Notes under the pieces: model-generated
Database searches by the model: none
What the model was told of the DNA's origin: nothing
Seen by the model: only the letters and a program-made list of their open reading frames with translations
In this document: positions 1 to 10,150 of the stretch, piece after piece
How positions within the stretch are numbered: position 1 is the stretch's first letter
How the letters are laid out: each line of letters starts with the position of its first letter
Translations under genes and position numbers: made by a program
Assembly: GCA_003252385.1 (NCBI GenBank)
Contig: QKEH01000114.1
Location: forward strand, 1-64,000
Origin: Bacteroidota bacterium
GTDB taxonomy: Bacteria > Bacteroidota > Bacteroidia > Bacteroidales > UBA10428
Length of the DNA: 64,000 bases
Reading direction: 5' to 3'

Positions 1-1
1 G

Positions 2-922
2 ACCCGTTCCCAATACTACATCCGCGAACAGCTGGAAAATGTAGGCAACATGATTGTAGATCACCAGGGCGATGGCGGATATAACGAATTCTATTTTGGC
101 ACAGCCTTCGAACTCTCCCCCTATGCATCGGTGGGTATGAATGCCGCATACCTGTTTGGCACCCTCAACCGCGACCGACTGGTCGACGATCCCGATGCCA
201 CCGTGGCCGGGACCTGGGTGAACGAAGAATTTACCGCCAGCGATTTTCATTACCGCGTAGGGGCTCAGTACTACCCAAAATTCACCTCAAAGAAGGACAT
301 CTCTCACCAAATAATACTAGGTGCCAGCTACGAAATTGGAAGCGATATTAACCTGAAATACTCCTCGATGACCAGCAGAAGGTTTCCTTCCCAATCGAGC
401 AAAGCTGCCGTAGACACCTTTAATGTCATTGAAGACTCCCTTACCTATCTCAATCTGCCTGCCAAACTAGCCTTAGGAGTGAGTTACATCTACGACGAGC
501 GCTTGTTACTCAGTCTGGAGTACAGTCGGCAGAACTTCTCAAAAGGTATTGGTTTTATATCTCTGACCGATTTGAGCGATTACAGCTCCGTGCGTTTTGG
601 AGCCGAGTTCACTCCGGTTCCGATGACTGCCAGAAAACGTGCTGATTACTGGCAACGGATCCGGTTCCGCGCCGGTGCTCATTATACCAATACGTATCTC
701 ACTTTGGCAGGAACCGATATAATTGATAAAGGAGTTAGTGTGGGTCTGGGTCTCCCCTGGCGCAATTCGCAAAAACTGTTTACGTACACGGCCTTTAACC
801 TAACCTACGAATACGGAGTACGGGGAACCACCCAGAACAATCTGGTTCAGGAAAACTATCACATGATCAGTGTGGGCATTACCCTCCACGACTTCTGGTT
901 TATGAAATCGAAATACGATTAA
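2..922 (+). CDS. Outer-membrane beta-barrel protein, 5' end outside window
   Basis: The frame is open from base 2, ahead of the first ATG at 50, so the gene starts upstream and only its last 307 codons are visible. The protein has many alternating amphipathic strands with aromatic residues near their ends and finishes with a strand-like tail, as expected for an outer-membrane barrel. A FadL/OmpP1-like transporter is the closest type I can suggest, because Bacteroidota often carry such a gene beside lptC, but I recognise no diagnostic motif. LptC begins 35 bases downstream, so they are probably co-transcribed. The barrel assignment is fairly safe; the substrate is unknown. Confidence 0.6.
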   Translation, partial: TRSQYYIREQLENVGNMIVDHQGDGGYNEFYFGTAFELSPYASVGMNAAYLFGTLNRDRLVDDPDATVAGTWVNEEFTASDFHYRVGAQYYPKFTSKKDISHQIILGASYEIGSDINLKYSSMTSRRFPSQSSKAAVDTFNVIEDSLTYLNLPAKLALGVSYIYDERLLLSLEYSRQNFSKGIGFISLTDLSDYSSVRFGAEFTPVPMTARKRADYWQRIRFRAGAHYTNTYLTLAGTDIIDKGVSVGLGLPWRNSQKLFTYTAFNLTYEYGVRGTTQNNLVQENYHMISVGITLHDFWFMKSKYD

Positions 923-956
923 TTTCTGTATCTTGTTCCTTCGAAAAAGTACAACC

Positions 957-1529
957 ATGTTCCGCAGAGTATTTCTTGCCAGTTGTGTAGTTCTTGTTCT
1001 GGCGGGTGCTATTGCCTGTAAAAATGACATTGAATACATACAATCCTTATCGGCAGTAGAAGATTTACCCATACAAACCGGTAAGAATTTTGAGACCTTC
1101 TACAGCGATTCGGCCAAGCTGCAAGTGATTTTTATGGCTCCCAAGGTGGAACGCTACCTGAAGAAAGGAGACGAGGACGGTTACTATGAGTTTACCGAAG
1201 GTGTAGAGATTCGTTTTTTCGACAAGCACGAAAAACTGGAAGCCATACTCACCGCCAACTACGCAAAATACTGGGAAGAACAGGCACTGGGTATGGCCCG
1301 CGACAGCGTGGTGATGCGTAACATTATCACCGGCGAACAGCTGAATACCGAAGAATTATTTTGGGATCGCAATAAGAGCCTCATCTATTCGAAAGTGTTT
1401 ACCAAAATTACCAACAACGACGGTGTATATTACGGCGAAGGAGGTTTTGAAGCCGACCAGGATTTTAAGAACTATAAACTCATTGGTTCCAGCGGAACCG
1501 TAAAGGTGCAAGATGAAGAACTCCAATAA
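957..1529 (+). CDS. lptC: LPS export ABC transporter periplasmic protein LptC
   Basis: LptC is the periplasmic, membrane-anchored part of the Lpt bridge that passes lipopolysaccharide from the LptBFG ABC transporter towards LptA and the outer membrane. The 190-residue product starts with MFRRVFLASC and has a hydrophobic signal ending in a lipobox-like GAIAC, so it may be lipidated. The rest is the beta-rich OstA/LptC fold, with the typical 'RDSVVMRN' and 'EELFWD' type strands. The ORF track begins at a TTG at 933, but the ATG at 957 gives a proper signal peptide and is preferred. The 3' end overlaps the next gene by 17 bases. Confidence 0.8.
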   Translation: MFRRVFLASCVVLVLAGAIACKNDIEYIQSLSAVEDLPIQTGKNFETFYSDSAKLQVIFMAPKVERYLKKGDEDGYYEFTEGVEIRFFDKHEKLEAILTANYAKYWEEQALGMARDSVVMRNIITGEQLNTEELFWDRNKSLIYSKVFTKITNNDGVYYGEGGFEADQDFKNYKLIGSSGTVKVQDEELQ

Positions 1530-1710
1530 CCTAAACCATGTACTGGAAGTTTTCTGGCTTATTATTGCCGTCTTCACATTGTTGCTAGGGCTGTTCCTGT
1601 TGGTTCGCGATGGTTTCAGGGAATCGTATATGTTTTTCATCATGAGCGGGTTGTCGTTTCTTCTTTTTTACGCCCGTCGCAGTTTACGTCGCAAAAACGA
1701 TAAAGACTAA
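1513..1710 (+). CDS. Small two-helix membrane protein
   Basis: This 65-residue protein has two hydrophobic segments, at roughly residues 12-31 and 38-54, followed by a basic tail (RRSLRRKNDKD). It overlaps the end of lptC by 17 bases and ends two bases before the CNNM gene, so it is translated from the middle of a tight operon. That placement, and a length unbroken by stops, support it as a real gene. I know of no assigned function; a role in the envelope operon is inference from context only. Confidence 0.65.
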   Translation: MKNSNNLNHVLEVFWLIIAVFTLLLGLFLLVRDGFRESYMFFIMSGLSFLLFYARRSLRRKNDKD

Positions 1711-1712
1711 TT

Positions 1713-2975
1713 ATGACAAACGCGGTCGTTATCCTGCTCACGCTCCTGTTAAGCGCATTCTTCTCCGGAATGGAGATTGCCTTCATCTCATCGAACCGCT
1801 TACGAATTGAACTCGATAAAAAACAGGGCGTTTTTGCAGCCCGCATTATCACCATTTTCACCAATAACCCCGGGAAATTCTTAACCACCATGCTGGTTGG
1901 CAATAACATTGCCCTAGTTATCTATGGTCTTGTAATGGCTCGCGTATTGCAACCCATTCTGGAATCCCTTTCGCAAAATGAACTGGTAGTAATGTTTTCG
2001 CAAACCTTACTGTCCACGCTTCTTATTTTGGCTACTGCCGAATTTCTGCCCAAGGTGGTTTTCCGATCCATTGCCAATACCACCCTGCGTCTCTTTAGCT
2101 TACCCGGGCTTCTGTTCTATGGGGCATTTTATCCGCTCACCTCACTTATAGTTTGGTTGTCCGAAATGATTATATCGAGCTTCAACCGAGGTGCCGATGA
2201 GCCCAATACCAAACCGGTTTTTAACAAAATTGACCTGCTGCACCTCATCGATCATGCCCAGGATGGCGACCTGGATGATACTACCACCGAAAGCAACGAT
2301 CTGAAACTGTTTCAGAATGCACTCGACTTTTCGTCGGTCAAAGTGCGCGATTGCATGGTTCCCCGAACTGAGATAGTGGCCATGGAACGCCATGAACCCA
2401 TCGAAGAACTGCATAAAAAGTTTATAGCAACCGGCTTTTCTAAAATCCTCATCTATCACGAGCACATCGATAATATTGTGGGATACATTACCTCCAAAAA
2501 TCTGTTTAAAAATATACGTTCCATCGACGATCATCTGATTGCCATATCCTTTGTTCCCGAGGCCATGTCGGCCAAGCGAATGCTGGAAAAATTTATCCAG
2601 GAGAAAAAGAGCATTGCGGTGGTGGTGGACGAATTTGGTGGCGTAAGCGGCATGCTCACCATCGAAGATATTATCGAAGAAATTTTTGGTGAAATAGAAG
2701 ATGAACACGACACGGTAGAACTCATTGAAAAAGCCATTAACGAACAGGAATACATCTTTTCCGGGCGCCTTGAAATTGATTACATCAATGAAAAATACCG
2801 TTTAAACCTTCCCGAATCGGAAGATTACGAAACCCTGGCCGGCTTCATATTTCACGGACACGAGAGCATTCCCAAACTGAACGAACTTATCCGCCTGGGT
2901 ACCTTCCATTTTAAAATCCTTAAGGTTTCAAAAACCAAAATTGAACTGGTACACCTCAGAATCGATACGCAGTAA
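1713..2975 (+). CDS. CNNM/CBS-domain membrane protein (hemolysin/CorC family)
   Basis: The 420-residue protein has the full layout of the HlyC/CorC (CNNM) family. An N-terminal DUF21 transmembrane region (about residues 1-150) carries the family's LLSAFFSGMEIAF motif. A CBS pair follows at about 195-330 ('VRDCMVPRTEIVAM', 'FGGVSGMLTIEDIIEEIFGEI'), then a C-terminal CorC_HlyC domain (about 345-415). Members act in divalent cation efflux or homeostasis; GldE of gliding flavobacteria is a relative, but nothing here shows a gliding role. It starts two bases after the small membrane protein and belongs to the lptC operon. Confidence 0.85.
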   Translation: MTNAVVILLTLLLSAFFSGMEIAFISSNRLRIELDKKQGVFAARIITIFTNNPGKFLTTMLVGNNIALVIYGLVMARVLQPILESLSQNELVVMFSQTLLSTLLILATAEFLPKVVFRSIANTTLRLFSLPGLLFYGAFYPLTSLIVWLSEMIISSFNRGADEPNTKPVFNKIDLLHLIDHAQDGDLDDTTTESNDLKLFQNALDFSSVKVRDCMVPRTEIVAMERHEPIEELHKKFIATGFSKILIYHEHIDNIVGYITSKNLFKNIRSIDDHLIAISFVPEAMSAKRMLEKFIQEKKSIAVVVDEFGGVSGMLTIEDIIEEIFGEIEDEHDTVELIEKAINEQEYIFSGRLEIDYINEKYRLNLPESEDYETLAGFIFHGHESIPKLNELIRLGTFHFKILKVSKTKIELVHLRIDTQ

Positions 2976-3140
2976 CAATACAAGTCCTTCACCGGAATAG
3001 TGGCCCTCTTTTTAACTTCCATTCCGATACGCTATCGACCGCTAAATCCTGAAAAATCTAAAAAAACAGCTTAATCTGCCGAGTAATACTTTTAATTGTT
3101 ATATTCGTGCCTGATTTTTCAAACCTAAATTTCTTAGTCA

Positions 3141-5243
3141 ATGGCTATTATACAAAGAATTAGAACTCGTGCAGGAATACTATTAGCGGTAATTATCGGA
3201 TTGGCTTTGCTGGCGTTCATTCTGGGAGACCTGTTTACCTCGGGAGGATCGTTACGGAACCGGGCAAAAATGAACGTTGCCAAAATTAATGGTAGCAAAG
3301 TAGGCTATCGCGAGTATCAGGAAAACCTGGCTCAGCTGGAAAACGTTATGAAAACCCAGTACCAGAGCAACCAGCTTAACGAAGGTATGATGGAAACCAT
3401 CCGCAACCAGGCCTGGCAGGAATTGCTCCAGAAGTATCTGTTATCCAAAGAATACTCCAAAATTGGACTGGCCGTGTCTAACGCCGAATTCTCCGACCTG
3501 ATCCAGGGCAATAATCCACACCCCCTGATTTCGCAAATGTTTATGGATCCCGAAACTGGTGGACTGAACCGTTTGCAGTTGCGTGAGTTCCTGAGCCATC
3601 TCGATGAAATTACCGGTGCCCCCAAAGTCATGTGGGTATTCTATGAAGGTATTATCAGCCAGGAACGGTTGCTAACCAAATACAACAACCTGATAAGTAA
3701 AGGTTTGTATGCCAATAAACTGCAAGTGGAGCAGCAACAAGCATCCACAGCTACTTCGGTCGATTTCTCCTTCGTTAAAAAATCGTTCAACGAAATTTCG
3801 GACAGCTCTCTCCAGGTTACCGAATCGGATATCAAGAAATACTATAAAGATCACCTCAGCCGTTTTCAGCAGAAGAAAACCCGCGACCTGATGTACGTAG
3901 CCTTTAACATTGCTCCTTCGCACGAAGATGTTCTGGCTGCCGAAAACTGGATTAATGAAGCCAAGGATGAATTTACCAAGGTAGAAGATGTAGAACAATA
4001 CATCAACTTCAACTCACCCCCCTACAACCCCACCAACTATAAAAAAGGAGAACTCTCCGAAGCTTTGGATGAATTTATGTTTTCCAACGAAGTAGGTGCG
4101 GTATATGGCCCCTATTTAGAAGATAATGCCTACAAGCTGGCCAAACTGGCTAAAATACAACAACTCCCCGACTCGGTTCGCGCCAGCCACATCCTGTTGC
4201 CTGCCAACCAAAATAACGCACAACAAATGCGTGCCATGGCCGACAGCCTTAAAAAAGCTGCCGATAGTGGAATGAGCTGGGAGCGGTTGGTCAACGAAAA
4301 TTCTAAAGACCTGACCACTGCTGTTGCCGGCGGCGACCTGGGCTGGATTAAAGAAGGATTCAAGAGCCCGTATTTCAGCGACAGCTGTTTCTATGCCAGC
4401 CTGGGCGATGTAAAAGTAACTTTTAGCGAAGAAGGTTTCCATGTTGTTAAAATCACCGACCGGGCGAAACCCGTTAAAAAAGTACAGGTGGGCATTTTAT
4501 CGCGCGAAATCACTCCCGGGCCGGAAACCGATCAGTACTTTTACGGCCAGGCGGTAGAATTTGCCAATAAAGCAACCAACCCCGAGAACTTCAAAAAAGC
4601 AGCTCAGGAAAAAAACCTTCAGGTAGTACCTGTAACCGGATTACGCCCCACCGAACGCGGAGTTAACGGACTGGATAATTCCCGCGACCTGATTCATTGG
4701 GCATTTATGCAGGACGAAGCAGGTGTACTGCATAGCGAGATCAATAATTACAACGATAAATACGTAGTGGTTATGCTATCTAAAGTGAGCGAAGCCGGTA
4801 CTGCACCGTTGGCCGATGTGACATCGGAAATCAAACAGGAACTTATCAAGGAGAAAAAAGCCGAGTTACTGGCTCAGAAAATGAAAGATGCGAGCAAAGG
4901 AGCATCTTCCATTCAAGCCATAGCCAGCGCTTTGGGCACCGAAGTTTTAAATGCCGGTAATGTTAACTTTGCCTCGTACATGGTGCAGCGGGCAGGAAGC
5001 GAGCCGGCACTTATTGCCGCCGCAGTGAGCAGCAAGCAACAGACCCTTTCGGAACCCATTATTGGCGAAAACGGGGTGTACGTGCTCACCGTTGATGCTA
5101 TAAACGCGCGCGAAGCCTCATCCGACAGCCCATCCAGCAAAGCTTATCTGGAACGTGTGTATGCTTCGCGGGCCAACCGGAAAAGCATGCCTATACTGGA
5201 AGATTTAGGGAAAATTGAAGATTTCCGCTACCGGTTCTTCTAA
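3141..5243 (+). CDS. Peptidylprolyl isomerase, SurA/PpiD type
   Basis: A membrane-anchored periplasmic folding factor of 700 residues. One N-terminal helix (about residues 12-32, 'GILLAVIIGLALLAFILGD') anchors it. A SurA_N-like chaperone domain follows, then a parvulin rotamase domain at about 345-450 with the typical 'RASHILL' and 'GGDLGWIKEG' motifs, and a long C-terminal chaperone region. This is the PpiD layout. The 165-base gap upstream holds TATATTCG at 3102-3109, one mismatch from the -7 consensus, so the gene may have its own promoter as well as read-through from the lptC operon. A terminator follows directly. Confidence 0.85.
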   Translation: MAIIQRIRTRAGILLAVIIGLALLAFILGDLFTSGGSLRNRAKMNVAKINGSKVGYREYQENLAQLENVMKTQYQSNQLNEGMMETIRNQAWQELLQKYLLSKEYSKIGLAVSNAEFSDLIQGNNPHPLISQMFMDPETGGLNRLQLREFLSHLDEITGAPKVMWVFYEGIISQERLLTKYNNLISKGLYANKLQVEQQQASTATSVDFSFVKKSFNEISDSSLQVTESDIKKYYKDHLSRFQQKKTRDLMYVAFNIAPSHEDVLAAENWINEAKDEFTKVEDVEQYINFNSPPYNPTNYKKGELSEALDEFMFSNEVGAVYGPYLEDNAYKLAKLAKIQQLPDSVRASHILLPANQNNAQQMRAMADSLKKAADSGMSWERLVNENSKDLTTAVAGGDLGWIKEGFKSPYFSDSCFYASLGDVKVTFSEEGFHVVKITDRAKPVKKVQVGILSREITPGPETDQYFYGQAVEFANKATNPENFKKAAQEKNLQVVPVTGLRPTERGVNGLDNSRDLIHWAFMQDEAGVLHSEINNYNDKYVVVMLSKVSEAGTAPLADVTSEIKQELIKEKKAELLAQKMKDASKGASSIQAIASALGTEVLNAGNVNFASYMVQRAGSEPALIAAAVSSKQQTLSEPIIGENGVYVLTVDAINAREASSDSPSSKAYLERVYASRANRKSMPILEDLGKIEDFRYRFF

Positions 5244-5262
5244 ACCCACAAACGATATAATG

Positions 5263-5297
5263 AAAAAGGCAGTCTGCATACCAGACTGCCTTTTTTT
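5263..5297 (+). terminator. Intrinsic terminator after the peptidylprolyl isomerase gene
   Basis: A 9-bp perfect stem, GGCAGTCTG (5268-5276) with CAGACTGCC (5282-5290), has a 5-base loop and is followed by seven T. The A-run ahead of the stem lets it work in the other direction too, although the next minus-strand gene ends about 200 bases away. The 200 bases between this terminator and 5494 show no gene I can support. Confidence 0.9.
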
Positions 5298-5493
5298 ATG
5301 CTCTTCACTGAAGGTCGCCCTTTGACCACCCAACAGATTGCCATTCACTGTAAAATCAACCCACCGATGCTCGGCTCCCAGATAAAGCAGAGTTTGGATT
5401 CGGCAGGTGTGTGCCCCCGAACTGCAGAACCTGAAGCAACCCAAAAGAGTGAACTACCCCAATAGGATACCTGCTGTTCAGTAGGTCATTGCG

Positions 5494-5946
5494 TTACTCG
5501 CTCAGCAGTTCCTTAACGAAGGTAGCTACTACTTTGCCATCGGCCTTACCGGCCAGTTCTTTGGACGCAACGGCCATAACTTTTCCCATATCGCGCATAC
5601 CAGCAGCACCCACCTGGCTAATCACCCCTTGCAGATACTCCCTTATGGCTTCCTCACTCATCTGAACCGGAAGGAATTGCGTTAATACCTGGGCTTCTTC
5701 CAGTTCCTTATCGCACAAGTCCATACGTCCCTGCTGCTTATAAATAACGGCCGATTCCTGCCGCTGTTTTACCAGTTTCTGGATGATTCCAATTTCCTCT
5801 ACATCGTCCAGTACATCACTAGCACCCTCCCGGGTTAATGCGAGTAAAAAAGCAGCCTTGGCAGCACGTAATGCTTCCAGGGTAACTTTATCCTTTGCCT
5901 TCATAGCAACTTTTATTGCTTCTGCAATCTGATCACTTCGTTTCAT
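5494..5946 (-). CDS. GatB/YqeY-domain protein
   Basis: The 150-residue protein matches the YqeY family, which shares the C-terminal domain of GatB, the tRNA-dependent amidotransferase subunit. Family features seen are 'EALRAAKAAFLLAL' near residue 23, 'IIQKLVKQRQESA' near 54, and 'DMGKVMAVASKELAGKADGKVVATFVKELL' at the C-terminus. The free-standing protein is probably a tRNA-binding accessory factor; its role is not firmly known. In many Bacteroidota it follows ftsZ; here it lies about 4 kb past the end of the dcw cluster with two other units between, so that link seems broken. It has its own promoter element upstream. Confidence 0.85.
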   Translation of the reverse strand: MKRSDQIAEAIKVAMKAKDKVTLEALRAAKAAFLLALTREGASDVLDDVEEIGIIQKLVKQRQESAVIYKQQGRMDLCDKELEEAQVLTQFLPVQMSEEAIREYLQGVISQVGAAGMRDMGKVMAVASKELAGKADGKVVATFVKELLSE

Positions 5947-6036
5947 GGGTAGTGTATTATAATTAAGCGGCCGGATGATATCGGGTGGTATAAGTTATTC
6001 AACATCCCGCGAATGGCGGCCATATCTATTTGAATA

Positions 6037-6044
6037 CAAAGCTA
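6037..6044 (-). promoter_or_regulatory. -7 promoter element TAGCTTTG for the YqeY gene
   Basis: The minus strand reads TAGCTTTG, an exact match to the Bacteroidota TAnnTTTG element, 90 bases upstream of the ATG at 5946. No clear -33 TTTG is visible at the usual spacing. Confidence 0.5.
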
Positions 6045-6156
6045 AACGATTATTCAAGAATGTTTTCAGATCGTCCGTTTTTTAGCGCTCCACTAAATCC
6101 AGGAACTACTCATACAACCAAAACAGATACGACCCATGGCACCTCACTTTAACTTG

Positions 6157-6447
6157 TCAGGCTACGACCATTTCACAGGCTATATCCCGAACCGAGTGTA
6201 AGCGAATGTGAAATGCCTGGTAAAGTGAGCGGGTTAGAATGCTATCGCCATGAGCCATACCGATGCGTAAACCCAACATCGACTTCTGCATGGAATCAGT
6301 AGCCGAATGGAATTGTTTTTCCAGTAACTCCAGGGGAATGTATTCTATCGGGTAACCACATAACCCCACCTCCTGAAACTCCCGGATAGCATCAAGTTGC
6401 GATATGGGTTGCGGACCGCCCAACTCCAGAGTAGCTTTGGATGCCAA
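6157..6447 (-). pseudogene. C-terminal remnant of an NmrA-like NAD(P)-binding reductase
   Basis: Only about 90 residues remain, but they follow the C-terminus of NmrA-like SDR proteins closely: 'TLELGGPQPISQLDAI', then 'REFQEVG', 'IEYIPLELLEKQ', 'ATDSMQKS', 'GMAHGD' and finally 'HIRLHSVRD'. The Rossmann N-terminus with its GxxGxxG motif, about 200 residues, is missing. The frame is closed upstream by a TGA at about 6505, and I found no family motif in the other frames up to the ABC-F gene. No ATG is available; the ORF track begins at a TTG. This is best read as a truncated gene. It may be a relic of a transferred gene, which is inference. Confidence 0.7.
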
Positions 6448-6637
6448 CGGTTTGACATTACTTTTCCTCCTGAGGCTACATGACGTACCCCACCGGCAAT
6501 AGGCACTTCATGACAGGGCGGAAGGAATCTGGAAGATTTTCGGCGCAGCAGTTATCGCCTGGATCATGTGAGGTTATGTGCATAATGACCCATTTCACCC
6601 GATCCTGTAGGAGTTAAACAACCTGCCGAAGCCATCC

Positions 6638-8263
<1,626 letters not shown>

Positions 8264-8360
8264 TTAAAAATATGCGGTAATAAACATTTACCCAACAACC
8301 GATAAGTAAAATGATTTGTGCATGCAATATTCTTTTGATCGCTTGTGTGGTTTGGGGCTG

Positions 8361-8368
8361 CAAAAGTA
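8361..8368 (-). promoter_or_regulatory. -7 promoter element TACTTTTG for the ABC-F gene
   Basis: An exact TAnnTTTG match on the minus strand, 110 bases upstream of the ATG at 8251, predicting a leader of about 100 bases. The rest of the 8369-8700 interval contains no gene I can support. Confidence 0.55.
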
Positions 8369-8705
8369 TAAAATATTGGCTTTGGTTGCGTTAAACCGTA
8401 GAAGATTTCTGCATTTCAGATGAAAGCAAAATCCCAACGATCCGGCGAATTCTGCAACCCGATCCGTTGGTTATTTATTAAGCCTTGGCGAACCGTTCCG
8501 CCAGGAATTTGACCGGAGATGCCCTGAAACTCCCCATTATCTCTGTAATAGCATACGCAAGCGCTAAGCTGTAAACGTATACAACCGGACAGTTTATAAA
8601 AGTTTAACTGGCATGCAGGGAGTTCTTTCATCAAAGTTACCCGGTGTTTAGTATGCCAAACTACGAACTTTCTGGAAAAACAGATCATGTTTATTATTAT
8701 GGTTG

Positions 8706-8713
8706 TACCTTTG
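8706..8713 (+). promoter_or_regulatory. -7 promoter element TACCTTTG for the VWA lipoprotein gene
   Basis: Exact TAnnTTTG match 82 bases upstream of the ATG at 8795. It lies inside the upstream part of the ORF-track frame (8687 onward), which supports choosing the later ATG as the true start. Confidence 0.6.
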
Positions 8714-8794
8714 CAAGGCGCATCGATTCCAGATCCGGAGTCCATTAATGTATCCCGAAATACCCAATACATAATAACCATAAAAAACATTGCT

Positions 8795-9988
8795 ATGAAA
8801 AAATTTCTATTTGCTCTTATATCCTTATCGTTACTGCTCACGGCATGCGAGAAAAAAAGTTCCCGCGACCGGGACAATGACGATGATGATGACAACACCC
8901 CAACAAACACCATCCCGTCCGATGCCGCAGCAACCCCTCCACCTACTATCGACCACAATAACCTGAACATTCCCAACGCCATCTTTTATGTATCGAATGC
9001 CAGCAGTAACATTGTAAGCATTAATATGTCGGGTATTCTGGATCCCAATACCAGTGATTTTATCGATCTGAGCGGCACTGCCACCCAGGCTCAAACCATT
9101 TGGTTGCAGGTGGATGGCATCGATAAAGGTATTCTGGTTCGCAGTGCTTCTACCAAAGCTGCCGACAAATCATCCACTCCCCTACAGGCCGATGTGATAT
9201 TCCTGGTGGACAACTCCGGCAGTATGGGTGAAGAGGCGGATACCATTGCTTCCCAAATTATTGCATTCGCTTCCTACCTCAATGTAACCCTAAACCTACA
9301 AGTGGGTTGTGTGGGTTATAACGACTACGGAAACATTTCGGGAGCCAAAGGTATGGGCACCTCTGAGGACTTACGTTACTATCTTAACGATCGGGTAACC
9401 TACGGAGGCACTTCGCGCACCAAAGGTTTCGAGCAAACCATCGAAGGCGATTCGTTAGAATCCGCAGCGTATTCTTATGCCAGCCCCTTATCTGGCGAAA
9501 ACGGTATGGCGGCACTCCGTTTTGCCGATGAACATTTCATCTTCCGCCCAACCGCCAACCGTATCTATATTAATTTTACCGACGAACCGAACCAAACCGA
9601 CTATGTAGGATCGCCCTGGAGCGTGGAATCACTTAACCCGGACTCCACCTCCTTCCTGGACTGGAACGTAAACCAGGGAACCGTACATAGCGTATTTAGC
9701 GAAGATACTACTGATTGGTATTATTATAACCTGGACGACGAAAAACCCTGGCTCATGGCCGAATACACCGGTGGTACCAGCCTTTTCATTCTGAGCGATG
9801 CCACCGATTTGGATCTGACCTCACTCCCGGTTACCGGAGCCCTGGCACAGTCGTCGGAAATTCTGTTTGTGAACAATTCTACCGTAGCTAACGGACAGCA
9901 CTCTGTGACCATTCATGTCGAATCGGCCAATGGAGCCTCCGATGGGCGCAGAACCTACAATAACGTAACGTTTGGATCGGGGAATTAA
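8795..9988 (+). CDS. VWA-domain lipoprotein
   Basis: The 397-residue protein starts with a lipoprotein signal (MKKFLFALISLSLLLTAC, Cys18), so it is anchored in the envelope. A short acidic, low-complexity linker follows (DNDDDDDN near residue 28). A von Willebrand factor A domain begins at about residue 133 with the MIDAS motif DNSGSMG (D139, S141, S143), which binds a metal ion and often mediates protein contacts. The ORF track extends to 8687, but the ATG at 8795 gives the lipobox and lies after a promoter element. It is a single-gene unit closed by a terminator. Partner and substrate are unknown. Confidence 0.8.
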   Translation: MKKFLFALISLSLLLTACEKKSSRDRDNDDDDDNTPTNTIPSDAAATPPPTIDHNNLNIPNAIFYVSNASSNIVSINMSGILDPNTSDFIDLSGTATQAQTIWLQVDGIDKGILVRSASTKAADKSSTPLQADVIFLVDNSGSMGEEADTIASQIIAFASYLNVTLNLQVGCVGYNDYGNISGAKGMGTSEDLRYYLNDRVTYGGTSRTKGFEQTIEGDSLESAAYSYASPLSGENGMAALRFADEHFIFRPTANRIYINFTDEPNQTDYVGSPWSVESLNPDSTSFLDWNVNQGTVHSVFSEDTTDWYYYNLDDEKPWLMAEYTGGTSLFILSDATDLDLTSLPVTGALAQSSEILFVNNSTVANGQHSVTIHVESANGASDGRRTYNNVTFGSGN

Positions 9989-10007
9989 AAAATTCAAATT
10001 CACCGTG

Positions 10008-10040
10008 GAAAGGCTTCTTTCGGGGAGCCTTTTCTTTTTA
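10008..10040 (+). terminator. Intrinsic terminator after the VWA lipoprotein gene
   Basis: The hairpin AAAGGCT...AGCCTTT, with its centre at about 10018-10024, is followed by TTTTCTTTTT. It lies 20 bases after the TAA at 9988. The minus-strand ftsZ stops at 10151, and the 110 bases between hold nothing else recognised. Confidence 0.8.
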
Positions 10041-10150
10041 CCTGTTTATGAACGAAACCACCAACATCGCTCCCCCATAATAGACTGTGGGCATTCAGCC
10101 CTTTTGATCACCTTTAAACCTCCAGTCAGGATTAACGGGTTACCAAAGTA

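Noticed and set aside
5205-5444. 79-residue minus-strand ORF after the peptidylprolyl isomerase gene
   Set aside because: It overlaps the end of the isomerase gene and its terminator, has no recognisable motif and no start signal.
8416-8982. 188-residue minus-strand ORF spanning the gap before the VWA gene
   Set aside because: It runs antisense into the lipoprotein gene and across two promoter elements; composition is not protein-like.
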